From the NCBI GenBank assembly GCA_024195265.1, contig JAJLRJ010000006.1:20034851-20098850 (forward strand): a stretch of DNA of 64,000 nt, written 5' to 3'. The notes beneath the pieces are model-generated. The model was not told the DNA's origin, did not search any database, and saw only the letters and a list, made by a program, of their open reading frames with translations. The translations under genes and the position numbers were made by a program. Every line of letters begins with the position of its first letter. Within the stretch, counting starts at the first letter, position 1. Source of the DNA: Dendrophyllia cribrosa (lineage: Eukaryota > Cnidaria > Anthozoa > Scleractinia > Dendrophylliidae). Below are positions 34,708 to 43,744 of the stretch, one piece after another.

Positions 34708-35145
34708 TTACAGAAAGCGATAGGCCGCATACCCACCCGCAAGCAGGGTGCCTCCAATGAACGCAAGTTCACCAGTCTGCTGTTGTTGGCTGGGCTTGTA
34801 GAAGTCCGAGAACTGAGGCTCTTTGTAGTCTTTGATTTGTTTATCTGGTTGTGTTTGGTGCATCTGGTTATACAAGGCCAGGGCTTGGTCGGTGGTTTGG
34901 AAGTTTTGGCTAGCTTGGTGTTTCATCCTATCGTTGGTTGCAATCCAGTCGAGGAGCTTGGTGCGGTCCTTCTGGTATTTGGCGTAAGCCGCTTGGTATT
35001 GTTCCAGGGCTTTGTCATGACGGATTTTCTCATCCATTGCTGCCTTTCCGCTATCACCAGACAGATATTTCGCGAGATAGTTGCCGCCCGTGAAAGCGGC
35101 CGCATTGAGAACAGCGCCAAGGGCCATTATTGCAATCGAGGCCAT
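34708..35145 (-). CDS. conserved 145-residue two-membrane-segment protein
   Basis: Starts at ATG 35145 (MASIAIMALGAVLNAAAFTG), chosen because it lies 15 bp from a GTATACATATG box and aligns with the element 1 copy; the frame is open further upstream, but that part is a repetitive leader. The N-terminal hydrophobic segment (1-20) is followed by a charged helical stalk (KDRTKLLDWIATNDRMK), a conserved FSDFYKPS block and a C-terminal hydrophobic segment (LAFIGGTLLAGGYAAYRFL). I recall close relatives in invertebrate Polinton-like loci, always unnamed. Function is unknown; a virion membrane or scaffold role is only a guess. Confidence 0.8.
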   Translation of the reverse strand: MASIAIMALGAVLNAAAFTGGNYLAKYLSGDSGKAAMDEKIRHDKALEQYQAAYAKYQKDRTKLLDWIATNDRMKHQASQNFQTTDQALALYNQMHQTQPDKQIKDYKEPQFSDFYKPSQQQQTGELAFIGGTLLAGGYAAYRFL

Positions 35146-35228
35146 TGTGGTGGTGGTGTGTATACATATGGTATTTACATGTTGACGCGATGCTGTCAGA
35201 TTTACATGTTGGTGCGATGCTGCTAGAT

Positions 35229-35450
35229 TTACATGTTGTCTGGGAGGATTTTCTGGTCCTCGAGATACTTCTTCAGCGCGATGCTGCCAGCCATGACGGC
35301 TGTGAACTTGACGTAGTTCATCAAGCTTGCACTGGGGTCGGCAGTTAAGTTTTCTTTGATGGTCTTTTTCCCAATCCAACCAATACCGGCGACAAGGCCA
35401 GTGATTGTTGCTGCGTCGAGGATAGCCTTCACAAGCTTGTTGTCAGACAT
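35229..35450 (-). CDS. conserved 73-residue membrane protein
   Basis: ATG 35450 lies 13 bp from a GTATACATATG box. There are two hydrophobic helices (ATITGLVAGIGWIGKK and YVKFTAVMAGSIALKKYL) and a conserved tail EDQKILPDN. A remnant of the same tail is kept in element 1. Its size and two helices suit a small virion membrane or holin-like protein, but nothing in the sequence proves it. Intact. Confidence 0.75.
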   Translation of the reverse strand: MSDNKLVKAILDAATITGLVAGIGWIGKKTIKENLTADPSASLMNYVKFTAVMAGSIALKKYLEDQKILPDNM

Positions 35451-35484
35451 GGTTTGTGTGCAGTATACATATGTGTTTGTTTTT

Positions 35485-35952
35485 TTATTCCATTTTTATA
35501 ATTCCTTGTCTTACCGGAATTCGAGATTGTGGTGGTGAAGCAGGCTCTGGGGTCGGCGCTGGTGTTGGTGGTGTGTTTGGTGTGCGTCCAAGCTTTTGCA
35601 TTATGGCTTCGCGTTGGTGGTACACACCCGCAGCAGAGACAATCAACCCACCAAACCCCAGAATATAAAAGATTGAGTTGCTGTTGGTGTCACTTGTTGC
35701 GCCATCGGTGTCACTTGTTGAGGGTTGGTTTGCAGCACTGGACTGTGTTGAGGGTGCAGTCTTTTGTGCTTCGGCCTTTTTCTTTGCTTCACGGGCCACG
35801 CGGTTGCGTTCTGCTAGCCTTTTGCCAGAAGCAACGCGGCCGGGGTTCTTTTCTGTTGCAGGTTTCGTTTTTGGGGTCTCAGAGGTAACACTGACAGGGG
35901 TTTGGGTTGGAGTTTGAGTTTCTTCAGGGATCGCCTCGAGTGGTGTGGCCAT
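35485..35952 (-). CDS. 155-residue single-pass membrane protein with basic and proline-rich regions
   Basis: ATG 35952 is preceded at 35956-35964 by GTATATATG. The N-terminus is rich in T, P and E. A basic helix (GKRLAERNRVAREAKKKAEA) covers about residues 43-62. A Ser/Thr/Asp linker leads to a membrane segment (IFYILGFGGLIVSAAGVY, about 94-111). The C-terminus is proline-rich and basic. The basic stretch could bind nucleic acid (inference). Intact; no counterpart survives in element 1. Confidence 0.7.
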   Translation of the reverse strand: MATPLEAIPEETQTPTQTPVSVTSETPKTKPATEKNPGRVASGKRLAERNRVAREAKKKAEAQKTAPSTQSSAANQPSTSDTDGATSDTNSNSIFYILGFGGLIVSAAGVYHQREAIMQKLGRTPNTPPTPAPTPEPASPPQSRIPVRQGIIKME

Positions 35953-36033
35953 CGTGTATATATGTAAATTTTATTTTTTGCAAAGTGTGACAAGTGTGCT
36001 GACAGGTTGCTGCAAGGTTCCAGCCAGGTTCCT
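35953..36033. repeat. short degenerate repeats in the gap between genes
   Basis: Contains the TATA box for the preceding gene and repeated GGTTGCTGC / AGGTTCC words (36007-36060) that extend into the 3' end of the next gene. Confidence 0.5.
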
Positions 36034-36642
36034 TCAAGGTTGCTGCGAGGTTGCTGCCAGATTAACACCAACTTCATCAAAGCCCTCAAGTGGATAGCCT
36101 TCACTGTCTCTGCTTGGATGTGTGGGTTGGGGTTCCAATTCTATCAAGTCAGGCTCTCGTTCAAGCTTGATGTGTTTTGTCGTGATGAGAGCAGCATTGG
36201 CAAGCGCCAGCCATCGTCCACATCGCATGGCAAGAGCCCCAGCAAGATTTGACAGCTCCCGGTTGATGATGTAGTCGTTTTTGAGTTCTTACTGCAACTC
36301 CTTGACATCCTCAACCGGGATCACCATGTCAACGCCTTTGGACATGAGCATGATAGCGGAATCAACTAGGGATTCGGTTGTCTTATTGCCGATATAGGCC
36401 TCGTACCTTTTGCAGTACTTGTCAACGTCCTTGTCTGACAGCCGCTTGACATGACCGTGTGTGAGCTGCACGCCAATAGCTTCTTTGGCCTTGCCAGTAG
36501 AAACGAGGATGGCTAGCTTCTCACGTTTGGCAGGAATGCCATTGTCACCAGCTATCCCAGCGGGAGGTGTGGCATCAGGGGTGGCCTCCAGCATCTGCAA
36601 TAATTCGTTCAAAGCGGTCTGGTCTTCAGCTGCTTGTGCCAT
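36034..36642 (-). pseudogene. about 200-residue conserved helical protein with an in-frame TAA
   Basis: ATG 36642 (MAQAAEDQTALNELLQ) is preceded by GTATGTATATTATG. The first part contains LTHGHVKRLSDKDVDKYCKR and SKGVDMVIPVEDVKELQ. A TAA at 36289-36291 interrupts it, yet the same frame continues for another 84 codons with conserved-looking sequence (LKNDYIINRELSNLAGALAM, then RCGRWLALANAALITTKHI), which I recall as the second half of this family. So this is either a recent nonsense mutation or readthrough; the context CAG TAA GAA is not a known readthrough signal. Function unknown. Confidence 0.75.
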
Positions 36643-36679
36643 CAGCAAGGGTATGTATATTATGTGTTTGTTTTTTGTT

Positions 36680-36925
36680 TTAATTTTCGATAATTCTCTT
36701 GATGTCGGGCAAAAGGGTTTCAAGCTCCCGTATAAGCCCCGCCATGGTGTCTGGCATAGAATTCAGCCGGAATGGATATCTGTTGAGAAGCATGAGGCGC
36801 AGATCCTCCTCACCAGCGGTTTTGATAATTTTGTTTTGCGCATCAAGTGTGTGTTTGCGCAATTCATCCAAAAGCTGCGAAAGCACAGTGAGCTTGTATA
36901 GGTTGGTTGGCGCATTCATGGTCAT
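36680..36925 (-). CDS. small (79-81 residue) helical protein
   Basis: Starts at 36925 or at the ATG two codons later (36919). A GTGTATTGTATATATG box lies at 36932-36946. The product is short and amphipathic (LSQLLDELRKHTLDAQNKI, LIRELETLLPDIKRII). No family recognised. It sits just downstream of the ATPase gene on the same strand. Intact frame of modest length, so coding status rests on its box and position. Confidence 0.55.
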   Translation of the reverse strand: MTMNAPTNLYKLTVLSQLLDELRKHTLDAQNKIIKTAGEEDLRLMLLNRYPFRLNSMPDTMAGLIRELETLLPDIKRIIEN

Positions 36926-36960
36926 ATGTATGTGTATTGTATATATGTGTGTGTATGTAT

Positions 36961-37704
36961 TTACATCTTGTACTCAATTCCATACGGGTGCCTCAGTGAG
37001 AAAACCAGGTGTGAGAACTTGCGGGACTTGAGCCTGGCGATAAGCTCTTTGTACTCCTCGTGGGAGAGCTCGCCGGCATAGTCTTCGAAGATGGACTTGG
37101 TAGTCTTGCTGGAGGGCGTGTAAAAGAGCACGATCGCTGCGATATTATCACGGTATGGCTTGGCAATGCTGATGATCTGCTGAGTCAAGACCCACACGGA
37201 TATGCCGTCATGTCTTGCACTGAACCCCAGATTGACCAGCTGGCTAGTGCGGCCTTTGACATCTTTGGATGCTGCGCAGTCATCGAGTATGAATAGAGTG
37301 TTGGTGCATGTGAAAAAGAAGCTCGCCAACTTCAACCAGTCTTCGATCTGATGCTGTTGGCAGACAATCACGAAGATTCGCGGATCGCGGTCCACGAACC
37401 CATCGTATGTCTTGTTTCTTGACAAATGTGGGGCAGAATAAAACGATGTAGTCAAAACAACCCCTAAAGGGGCCTCGCAGTTGGTTTAGAAGATACTGTG
37501 TCTTGCCAGAGTTAGTGGGTCCCACGATTAGTGCATTGAATGGCAGCTTTCTTGGCTCCATTACCAACACCTATATTAGTTGGTTTGCAAACAGTTGGTT
37601 CATGTGTTGGTGGGGAGGGGCCCTTTGCCAGAAGTCTTTGTATTTCATTGTATGATAGTGGCCTGGTGGATGGCAGTGGAGCCGGCTTATCGTAAAACTT
37701 GCAT
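36961..37704 (-). pseudogene. A32/FtsK-HerA-type genome-packaging ATPase, frameshifted
   Basis: The predicted motor moves element DNA into capsids. Walker A GPTNSGKT and LLNQLRGPF lie in the first frame (from ATG 37562). After a one-base shift near 37430 the second frame carries Walker B TLFILDDC, a sensor-like VWVLTQQ and the C-terminus (FSLRHPYGIEYKM). Upstream, a third frame back to about 37700 encodes KFYDKPAPLPSTRPLSYNE and KGPSPPTHEP, which looks like the true N-terminal extension. It has an out-of-frame ATG at 37704 and a GTATATTAG box at 37741-37748, implying a second indel. It lies directly downstream of the candidate capsid gene, the usual pairing in related viruses. Confidence 0.85.
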
Positions 37705-37755
37705 GTTTGTTGCTTGTTGCTTGTGGCCGTGGGAGGTGGTGTATATTAGTATGTC

Positions 37756-39006
37756 CTAGTACTGGACAGATTCCAGCTGCCTGCTCATGATGTTCATCTG
37801 TGAGTCTGAGATGGTGAAGATGTGGCAGTTTGCATTTCCCGAGCCTTTGCCGTCTCGTTCGATCTCGAGTTGCACGCCATCCTGTGTGTTGACGAGCCGT
37901 TGGCCGTTGCCGTGCAGGGCTGTGTCAGCCATGGACCGCAGGTCAATCCAGAGGCCAAACTTGTTACCTGTTAGATATTTGGTCAGGTTCATGTTTGGCA
38001 TGCCGCGCGTGTGTGTGTTAAAGTATCGGTTTATTTCACTCCACATGTCAGTACCACTGATGCCATCGTTGTAGACCCTGTTTGGAACCCCATTTACGGT
38101 GACCTTCACTTTGGTGATGTCGGGGTTGAAATATTTTTCAGACTCCCTGCCGCCAGCCGTGTAGGGGTTGATGTAGAGCAGGAGGATGCCCTTGAGTGAC
38201 CGGCGCTGGGGGTTCACCCGAAGATTCAGCCGTGTGTCAACGCCTTTTGTGAAGGGATGCACCCGATCTCGCATTACGAGGTCATAGGCGAACTCCTTGC
38301 CATTAGTGTAAGTGCTTGTTGCCTCGTCGGCCAGACTCTTACTTCTGATCGTCTCATACTCCAGCTGGAGGTTTTCCAACTTGTACACGAGCTTGCTTAT
38401 GTCTGAGCCCGGGACAACTTGAGATGCGGGGGCGAGGGTTAGTTCGAAGACCAGATCATTGAATAGTGCTTGAGGATATATGATTCCGTGATCAGTTAAG
38501 ATTTGGTGATCCAGTTTGATGGGGTACTTATTCTTGTATATTGTCTCCAGCTTGGTTTCCACATCCACGCCGGAGGTCTTCATGTCACCAGCACCAGAGC
38601 GAATCTTGCACAAATCGACACTCTGGATGCCCTCCATAATCATGTTGTCCCGCTCATCCACTGAGAGGAATAGGTCTTCGAAGATTTTGTAGATGTCGTA
38701 CCCAACCGTGTCCTGGACGGTGGTGGCGGCAAACTTTACAACGAACCTGTCCACCAGGGCCCGAGAAACACTTTGTACAAGAAAGTTGTTTGCATGGCCG
38801 CCGGCTAGGTTGATGTTGAACACAAGGGCCAGCGAGCCAGAGACGATGACATCGTGCTGACTCAGCTTTGGTACCGAGACGTACAGTGTCTCGCCGGGAT
38901 TGGCCTCAGAGGGGTTGAATGTGATGCGCTTGACGGTTCGCTCTGCCTTCATGGCGCCCAGTGTCTTTTCACTGTGAGATGGAAGTAGATTCGGTTGCAC
39001 AGCCAT
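37756..39006 (-). CDS. candidate major capsid protein (416 residues), intact
   Basis: ATG 39006 with GTATATATTTG at 39008-39018. One uninterrupted frame. It is beta-rich without membrane segments or signal peptide. Blocks that I recall as strongly conserved among unnamed proteins of cnidarian Polinton-like loci: SLALVFNINLAGGHANNFLV, YDIYKIFEDLFLS, LTDHGIIYPQALFNDLVFEL, LRVNPQRRSLKGILLL, GVQLEIERD and SDSQMNIMSRQLESVQY. The position next to the packaging ATPase and the lack of lesions fit the capsid gene. The double-jelly-roll fold is inferred, not seen, and 416 residues is short for that fold in Polintons. The alternative is another major virion protein. Confidence 0.65.
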   Translation of the reverse strand: MAVQPNLLPSHSEKTLGAMKAERTVKRITFNPSEANPGETLYVSVPKLSQHDVIVSGSLALVFNINLAGGHANNFLVQSVSRALVDRFVVKFAATTVQDTVGYDIYKIFEDLFLSVDERDNMIMEGIQSVDLCKIRSGAGDMKTSGVDVETKLETIYKNKYPIKLDHQILTDHGIIYPQALFNDLVFELTLAPASQVVPGSDISKLVYKLENLQLEYETIRSKSLADEATSTYTNGKEFAYDLVMRDRVHPFTKGVDTRLNLRVNPQRRSLKGILLLYINPYTAGGRESEKYFNPDITKVKVTVNGVPNRVYNDGISGTDMWSEINRYFNTHTRGMPNMNLTKYLTGNKFGLWIDLRSMADTALHGNGQRLVNTQDGVQLEIERDGKGSGNANCHIFTISDSQMNIMSRQLESVQY

Positions 39007-39047
39007 GGTATATATTTGTGTTTTAAAATTTATATTTATATATCATC
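39007..39047. promoter_or_regulatory. divergent promoter between capsid candidate and coiled-coil gene
   Basis: A 41-bp gap with GTATATATTTG facing the minus-strand gene and TATATTTATATATC facing the plus-strand gene. Both boxes lie within 17 bp of the ATGs, leaving almost no 5' leader. Confidence 0.6.
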
Positions 39048-40432
39048 ATGGCTGAAGGCGGTTTTGATCCAGGAGATATGCCTAATAATCCTTGGGTTGA
39101 CCATGGAATTGACCACGATGATGACGAACATGAAGTTGACACAACAACCCCCTTTCAACCAGGTGACTCATCTCATATCCTCCTGGTGGTGAGCATATTG
39201 AAATGCATACAATGCCTCACGAACAAAGTGGGCTGCCAGGTGATCTTTTAACCACCCCTCTACTTGGAGACTTCTTAGACGCAACTGATAAAGCAGAGAG
39301 GGTCGATAATGCTATGGACTTTATCAAAAGGTTTTACCCAAAAGCAGCTATCGACAAATTAGGTCCAATTGGTTTCGGTAAAAGAAGAGGAAATGAAGGC
39401 AAAATAGTTTCCTTTGGGCCAAAGGGCGGCGAATCTGACATTTTCAAGAAAGATGGCTCAGGTCTTCTTAAATCGTTCATAGACAGTAAAAAAGTGGCTC
39501 TTGGTCCAAGAGCTGAAGAGCTTGTCTCTGAAGACAATGCATCAATAAGAGAAGAAAGACAAAGATTGAAGGAGGCAGAAAAACAACTGAAGGAGAATGA
39601 AAGAATTGCTGTGGAACAATAACAAGCAGCAAATGAGATGCAAAACCTCAGAAACAGAATTGAGCAAACTCAAGCGAGGATTGACAATCTTGAGCAGGAA
39701 CACGGTTCAAGCGTTGAAAATCAATCCGCGATAGAGCACCTAAAACTACTGAAAAAGAATCTTCAAGGCGATCTTGAAACCCAGAAAAAAGAATTAGGTG
39801 CCCTTTAAAAAATACAAAAACAATGAGACCAAGAACAGGCAAAGGTTGACAAACTCAGAACACGCCTTTCTGCCAAAGAGAAGGAAAGAAATGAAGTTGA
39901 AGCAAGGCTAAACTCTACTAAACCCCTTGATGAGTTAAACGAAAGAGAAGCCGAGCTTGAACGCGAAAACGAGGAAGACAGACGCGTGATAGGGGATGAG
40001 AACACTTCTCCATCTGATAGAGAAGCCGCGGAACCCCGAGTTGCTGAGCGAGAAGAAGAGCTGGCAAGGCTCAGAACACAGGTTGAGGAGAGGGAACAAG
40101 CCCTGCCTTTGAGAGAGAGGATCAAAAATATCTTCAAGAAATACGGATGGACACTGCAAGCGGTTGTTCTGGCAGCTGGCATCACTATCAGCGCTGTGGT
40201 ACTCACCACCTTGAATGGCCTGGCAAGGGCCACCAAGGCTATTGGAAATGGGCTTAAAAAACTTGGCAAAAAAACAGCTGGCGCTCTGCCTGGCCTTATC
40301 GGCTCAATTATGAGCTTCATCTTCAAAGCGACTGGGTCGGTCATCTCCTTTCTGGGTGAACACGCCTGGCTGTTAATCCTTGCCGTGGTGGGCTTCCTTG
40401 TTGAAAGGATCACCAAGCGTGCGAGGTCTTGA
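39048..40432 (+). pseudogene. coiled-coil membrane protein of element 2, several lesions
   Basis: ATG 39048 (MAEGGFDPGDMPNNPW). A frameshift near 39185 shifts into the frame of LLTTPLLGDFLDATDKAERV. In-frame TAA, TAA and TGA follow near 39620, 39806 and 39824. A long coiled coil (about 200 residues, E/K/Q-rich, TKPLDELNEREAELERENEE) is followed by LRERIKNIFKKYGW and two or three hydrophobic segments (AVVLAAGITISAVVLTTL; LPGLIGSIMSFIFKATGSV; WLLILAVVGFLVE). The layout suggests a membrane-anchored tether or entry-type protein, but its function is unknown. The 3' end is 9 bp from that of the antisense neighbour. Confidence 0.8.
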
Positions 40433-40441
40433 GATTTGCGC

Positions 40442-42234
40442 TTATCTAAACCAAACGATAGCGACTGCCAAAGCAAGCGCACCCACAGCCATGAGTGCCT
40501 TGTTTACGTGATGCGGGTCGGGTTGTGCTGGCGCGCTTGTGGTTGGGGCTGGCGCGCTTGTGGTTGGGGCTGACGCGCTTGTGGTTTGGGCTGGCGCGCT
40601 TGTGGCTGGGGCTGGCGTGCCCTGTGCCTGTGTAGCCTCTTTATGTATCGGGTTTGATAGATGGCTGTTTGGTGGATTAATCTTTGTTGGTCCGGCGGCC
40701 ATGGGGCGTAAAGAGGCCTTTTTTGTGCCCAGATTAACATCATTGTTCACTCCCAGCTTCATCCCTTGAGTTGCCTGCTTCAACTTGTTGTTATACCCGA
40801 TCACGCTCTCTGTGTTGATAACCATGCGTGATGGCATGAGCCAGCTTCCGGGTGCTGTCGCAAAGTCTAGGCGCACTTTAGTTGCTTGGATGGCAAGCTG
40901 GTAACGCTGTACGCTTGTTGCAATGTCGTTCAGTATTATTGCATCCTCTAGATTGGTGAGGAATACTCTCTGCGTTTCGAACGCCCGGCCTCCTCTTCCA
41001 ATGATGCTGCTGCGGGTTTTAGCTTGTGAACCAAGAATGCAGTACACAAAGGCCTCGATTGATTGGTTCATACGCGCGAGCCCTGGCTGTGTTAGCCCCT
41101 GTGCATAATTTGGCACAAAGTGCTCGAACTGGGTGTCCGCCCCTGGTCATTGCGGACGAAAGATATTCCATTGGCATGATAGTTGGGGTCGTTTCTGTCA
41201 GTCACGCGCTCATCATTGAGCAGAGCTAGATCGGGATCGGGGTAGTCGTAATCGGTAGAAATGTTGCCAGCTCCATATTCACCAATGTAGACATTCCCAA
41301 GACCGTGGTTCTTGCGTATGTGAAACGGAAGTCAGAACTGGGGTCAACACCGAACTCTATGCAAATCTTCTTGTACGCGTCGATGTTATACTTGTTGTCT
41401 TTCTGGTTGAATGGAGGGTCGTCTGGCAAAGCACTAACACTTTGTTCCCCACCCATCTTGTGGAGTATTCGTCTTGTTGTGAAATAAACATGAAACCGGT
41501 AAAACGACCGGAGCTGGGGTGTTAAGGATAGACTGGAGTTCTTATCGAAGAGAATGTCACGCGAGATTCCGCAGCCGGTTGTTGCACACCACAGTGCGAA
41601 GGATAGTTGTTGTGGCCAAAAGCTCATATGTGGCCCGCCTAGCCACTTTCTTCTATATTTCGCTGTTGTGAATGAAATCTGTGTGTCTCTGAAGATGTTT
41701 CTGAATTTCGTTGTGAAATAATCAGTTGGCGTGACATAGATCTTTTGCGCTTCGTCGTTCAAGATTGCGCCAATCATCATATCCTTGTCTATTGTGGTGG
41801 AGAAATCAACAGCTGGGATTTTAATAGGGGAAACGACCGTCTTGATGGAGACCAAGAGCGTCTTTCATGGCTTGAGTTCAATCTTTGTGGGGTATTTCTG
41901 TAACGAGCGCCCATGAGCCAGGGCCCTCTTTGTAAAGCACTTCCGCTGTGGCGGTTTTGTGGTCGTCGCCAAAGTCTACTTGCACTTCAAAGTGGGACAT
42001 ATCAGCGCGCGGGAAACGCTTTTTGAAGTCTGATATCGCCTTGGCCTTGGCCGCGGCAGAGAGCTTTGCTGCTTCTGGTGTTCTCATCCAGGCTAGTGGA
42101 TCTGGGGGTGGCTTTACATGGCTATAGATGTTTGGAGTAGAATTAAAAGGGGGTGGGGGACCATAGTTGTGGCCGCCAATGTTTAGACCAAGATTTGAAC
42201 TGGGATTAAATCCAACGGGCCGTCTGCCAAACAT
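40442..42234 (-). pseudogene. large (about 595 residue) virion-type protein of element 2, several lesions
   Basis: ATG 42234, preceded by GTATATATTTATA. The N-terminal part is Pro/Asn/Gly-rich. It contains TGG-to-TGA at the codon aligned with Trp in HKDWTQ of element 1, a deletion of about 26 bp near 41820, and frameshifts near 41310 and 41145. Conserved centre: TPTDYFTTKFRNIFRD, PQQLSFALWCATTGCGISRD, SFYRFHVYFTTRRIL. The C-terminal third has INQ-like SIEAFVYCILGSQAK and GVNNDVNLGTKKA, then repeated TSAPAP units and a terminal hydrophobic segment (ALMAVGALALAVAIVWF). I recall abundant unnamed homologues in cnidarian genomes. A capsid-associated or second major structural protein is likely (inference). 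Confidence 0.8.
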
Positions 42235-42279
42235 GATTGTATATATTTATATTTTTTAAAAAATGTTTTTATATACACA
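42235..42279. promoter_or_regulatory. divergent promoter between the 595-residue gene and the jelly-roll-like gene
   Basis: A 45-bp gap. GTATATATTTATA (42239-42251) serves the minus-strand gene and TTATATACACA (42269-42279), touching the ATG, serves the plus-strand gene. Confidence 0.6.
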
Positions 42280-42954
42280 ATGGTTTTGCTAACAATCGTC
42301 GCGCCTTCGAACCCTCACACTCTCTACTTCGATCACCCGCTTCCGAAACCGAGTTACATCCGTCTTGTCTCTTGCTCGATTTTCAACTCGTGGAATACTT
42401 TGAAACAAAGAGGAGAGATAACATTGTTCAAAAATGGTAGCAGTAAAGAAGGAACCGTCATGAGACTCCTTCCAGGACATTACACTCTTGAGTCTTTGGC
42501 AAATGAATTGAAAAACGTATTCAAAGACAAAAACTTTGAATTAGGGGTCGAGACAGACACACCCCTAGGCCAGATGATCATTTTCAAAGAATACATGGAA
42601 GAAGTGAAACTAGACCACGACCTGTCTGAATTGCTCGGTATAAGACCTAAATTGTTATGGCCAACAACATTCGTCAAGCGTTTAAGGGCACCAAGCACTT
42701 ACTTCATACACTGTGATCTGGTCGATAAAGAACAAAACTTCCTCAATGGTAAGCCTTCAACAGTTTTGGCTCGGTTTGATGTTCGTGGAAAGCCCTTTGA
42801 GAAGGTTTTTTACGAATCAACACAACAGAACGTCTTGCGTGACGTCTCGTCTGGCGATTATGTAAACAGCATATCACTGTCAGTGAAGGATGAGAACAAT
42901 GACCTCTTCGGCTTCAATGGCATGCCTTTGGAATTTGAAGTAGAAATAAATTAA
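42280..42954 (+). CDS. candidate minor capsid/penton-like protein (224 residues), intact
   Basis: ATG 42280 immediately follows TTATATACACA. It is beta-rich with no membrane segment: SYIRLVSCSIFNSWNTLKQR, LLPGHYTLESLANEL, TDTPLGQMII, STYFIHCDLVDKEQNFLNG, VLARFDVRGKPFEKV and a last strand pair DYVNSISLSVKDENNDLFGF, then LEFEVEI. Alternating hydrophobic strands, the length of about 220 and the location fit the single-jelly-roll minor capsid protein of Polintons. The fold is inferred; I recognise the family by its C-terminal block only as unnamed cnidarian sequences. No lesion. Confidence 0.65.
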   Translation: MVLLTIVAPSNPHTLYFDHPLPKPSYIRLVSCSIFNSWNTLKQRGEITLFKNGSSKEGTVMRLLPGHYTLESLANELKNVFKDKNFELGVETDTPLGQMIIFKEYMEEVKLDHDLSELLGIRPKLLWPTTFVKRLRAPSTYFIHCDLVDKEQNFLNGKPSTVLARFDVRGKPFEKVFYESTQQNVLRDVSSGDYVNSISLSVKDENNDLFGFNGMPLEFEVEIN

Positions 42955-42968
42955 AAACATAAAACCAT

Positions 42969-42980
42969 TTATATACACAC
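42969..42980 (+). promoter_or_regulatory. TTATATACACAC box
   Basis: Lies 8 bp before the ATG at 42988. It is nearly identical to the box at 42269. Confidence 0.55.
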
Positions 42981-42987
42981 ATCTGCC

Positions 42988-43667
42988 ATGAGTTCTGCGA
43001 ACGTGCTGCCATCGGCCCCGGAATACGGTGATGCCCAATCACTTTACCCTATGCGTGAGATCACTCAAATCAATGCTTCCGGCTCAAAAAGATCTCTGAC
43101 ATGCTGAAGGAGTTGTCTGACGAAGCCGAGCACTACAGACAAGTAGCAAAGAAATACAAATGGACCCAATCAATAGTTCATTACTCGGCGGTTGGACTTG
43201 GGTCGCTTTCTGTTGGGCTGTCATCAGGAGCCCTAGCCACTGCCTTGACCGGGTTAGGCATTGTTGTAAGCCCCGCACTTGCCGGTGTTGCGACCCTCTG
43301 TGGGTTGTCCTCAGTTGGCTTTGCAACTGCAAACAAGCGGCTAGAACGGAAAGTGACCAAACACGAGAATATCTACACACTGGCCCTTGCTAAACGCAAC
43401 TCTGTCAATGAGCTGGTCTCAAAAGCTCTGGAAGACAAGAGGATCAGTGATACAGAATTCACCATAATTACTCGTGAGGTGGAAAAATATCACGAACTCA
43501 AGGCTGCAATCAGTGATGGTGTGAAGGCATCAAAAGACGTTGCCACTCAAACACAATCGCCAGACCTCGAGAAACTCAAAAACGAGCTTCGCAAGGAAGT
43601 CAAACAAGAGTTTCAAAAAAAGATAAATTTTCTCACCGCAGCATCCAAGTCCGATTTGAGAGATTAA
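42988..43667 (+). pseudogene. about 225-residue two-membrane-segment protein, one frameshift
   Basis: ATG 42988 (MSSANVLPSAPEYGDAQSLY). A one-base shift near 43090 moves to the frame of ISDMLKELSDEAEHYRQVAK. A glycine-rich hydrophobic hairpin follows (SAVGLGSLSVGLSSGALATA; GIVVSPALAGVATLCGLSSV), then a charged helical tail (LERKVTKHENIYTLALAKR, SVNELVSKALEDKRISDTEF). The VLPSAPEY start and the KVTKHE block are what I remember from unnamed cnidarian homologues. A membrane-active or entry role is possible but unproven. No counterpart survives in element 1. Confidence 0.75.
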
Positions 43668-43744
43668 ATTCTGGATTTAACCTCTACATTTCGAAGGATA
43701 AATAATTTGCGCCCAATTGAATAGACAACACGGCGTGTACAACA

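Noticed and set aside
34708..35379. Longer 223-codon start for the small membrane protein
   Set aside because: The extra N-terminus translates repeated leader words and lies upstream of the GTATACATATG box; the element 1 homologue aligns only from the internal start at 35145.
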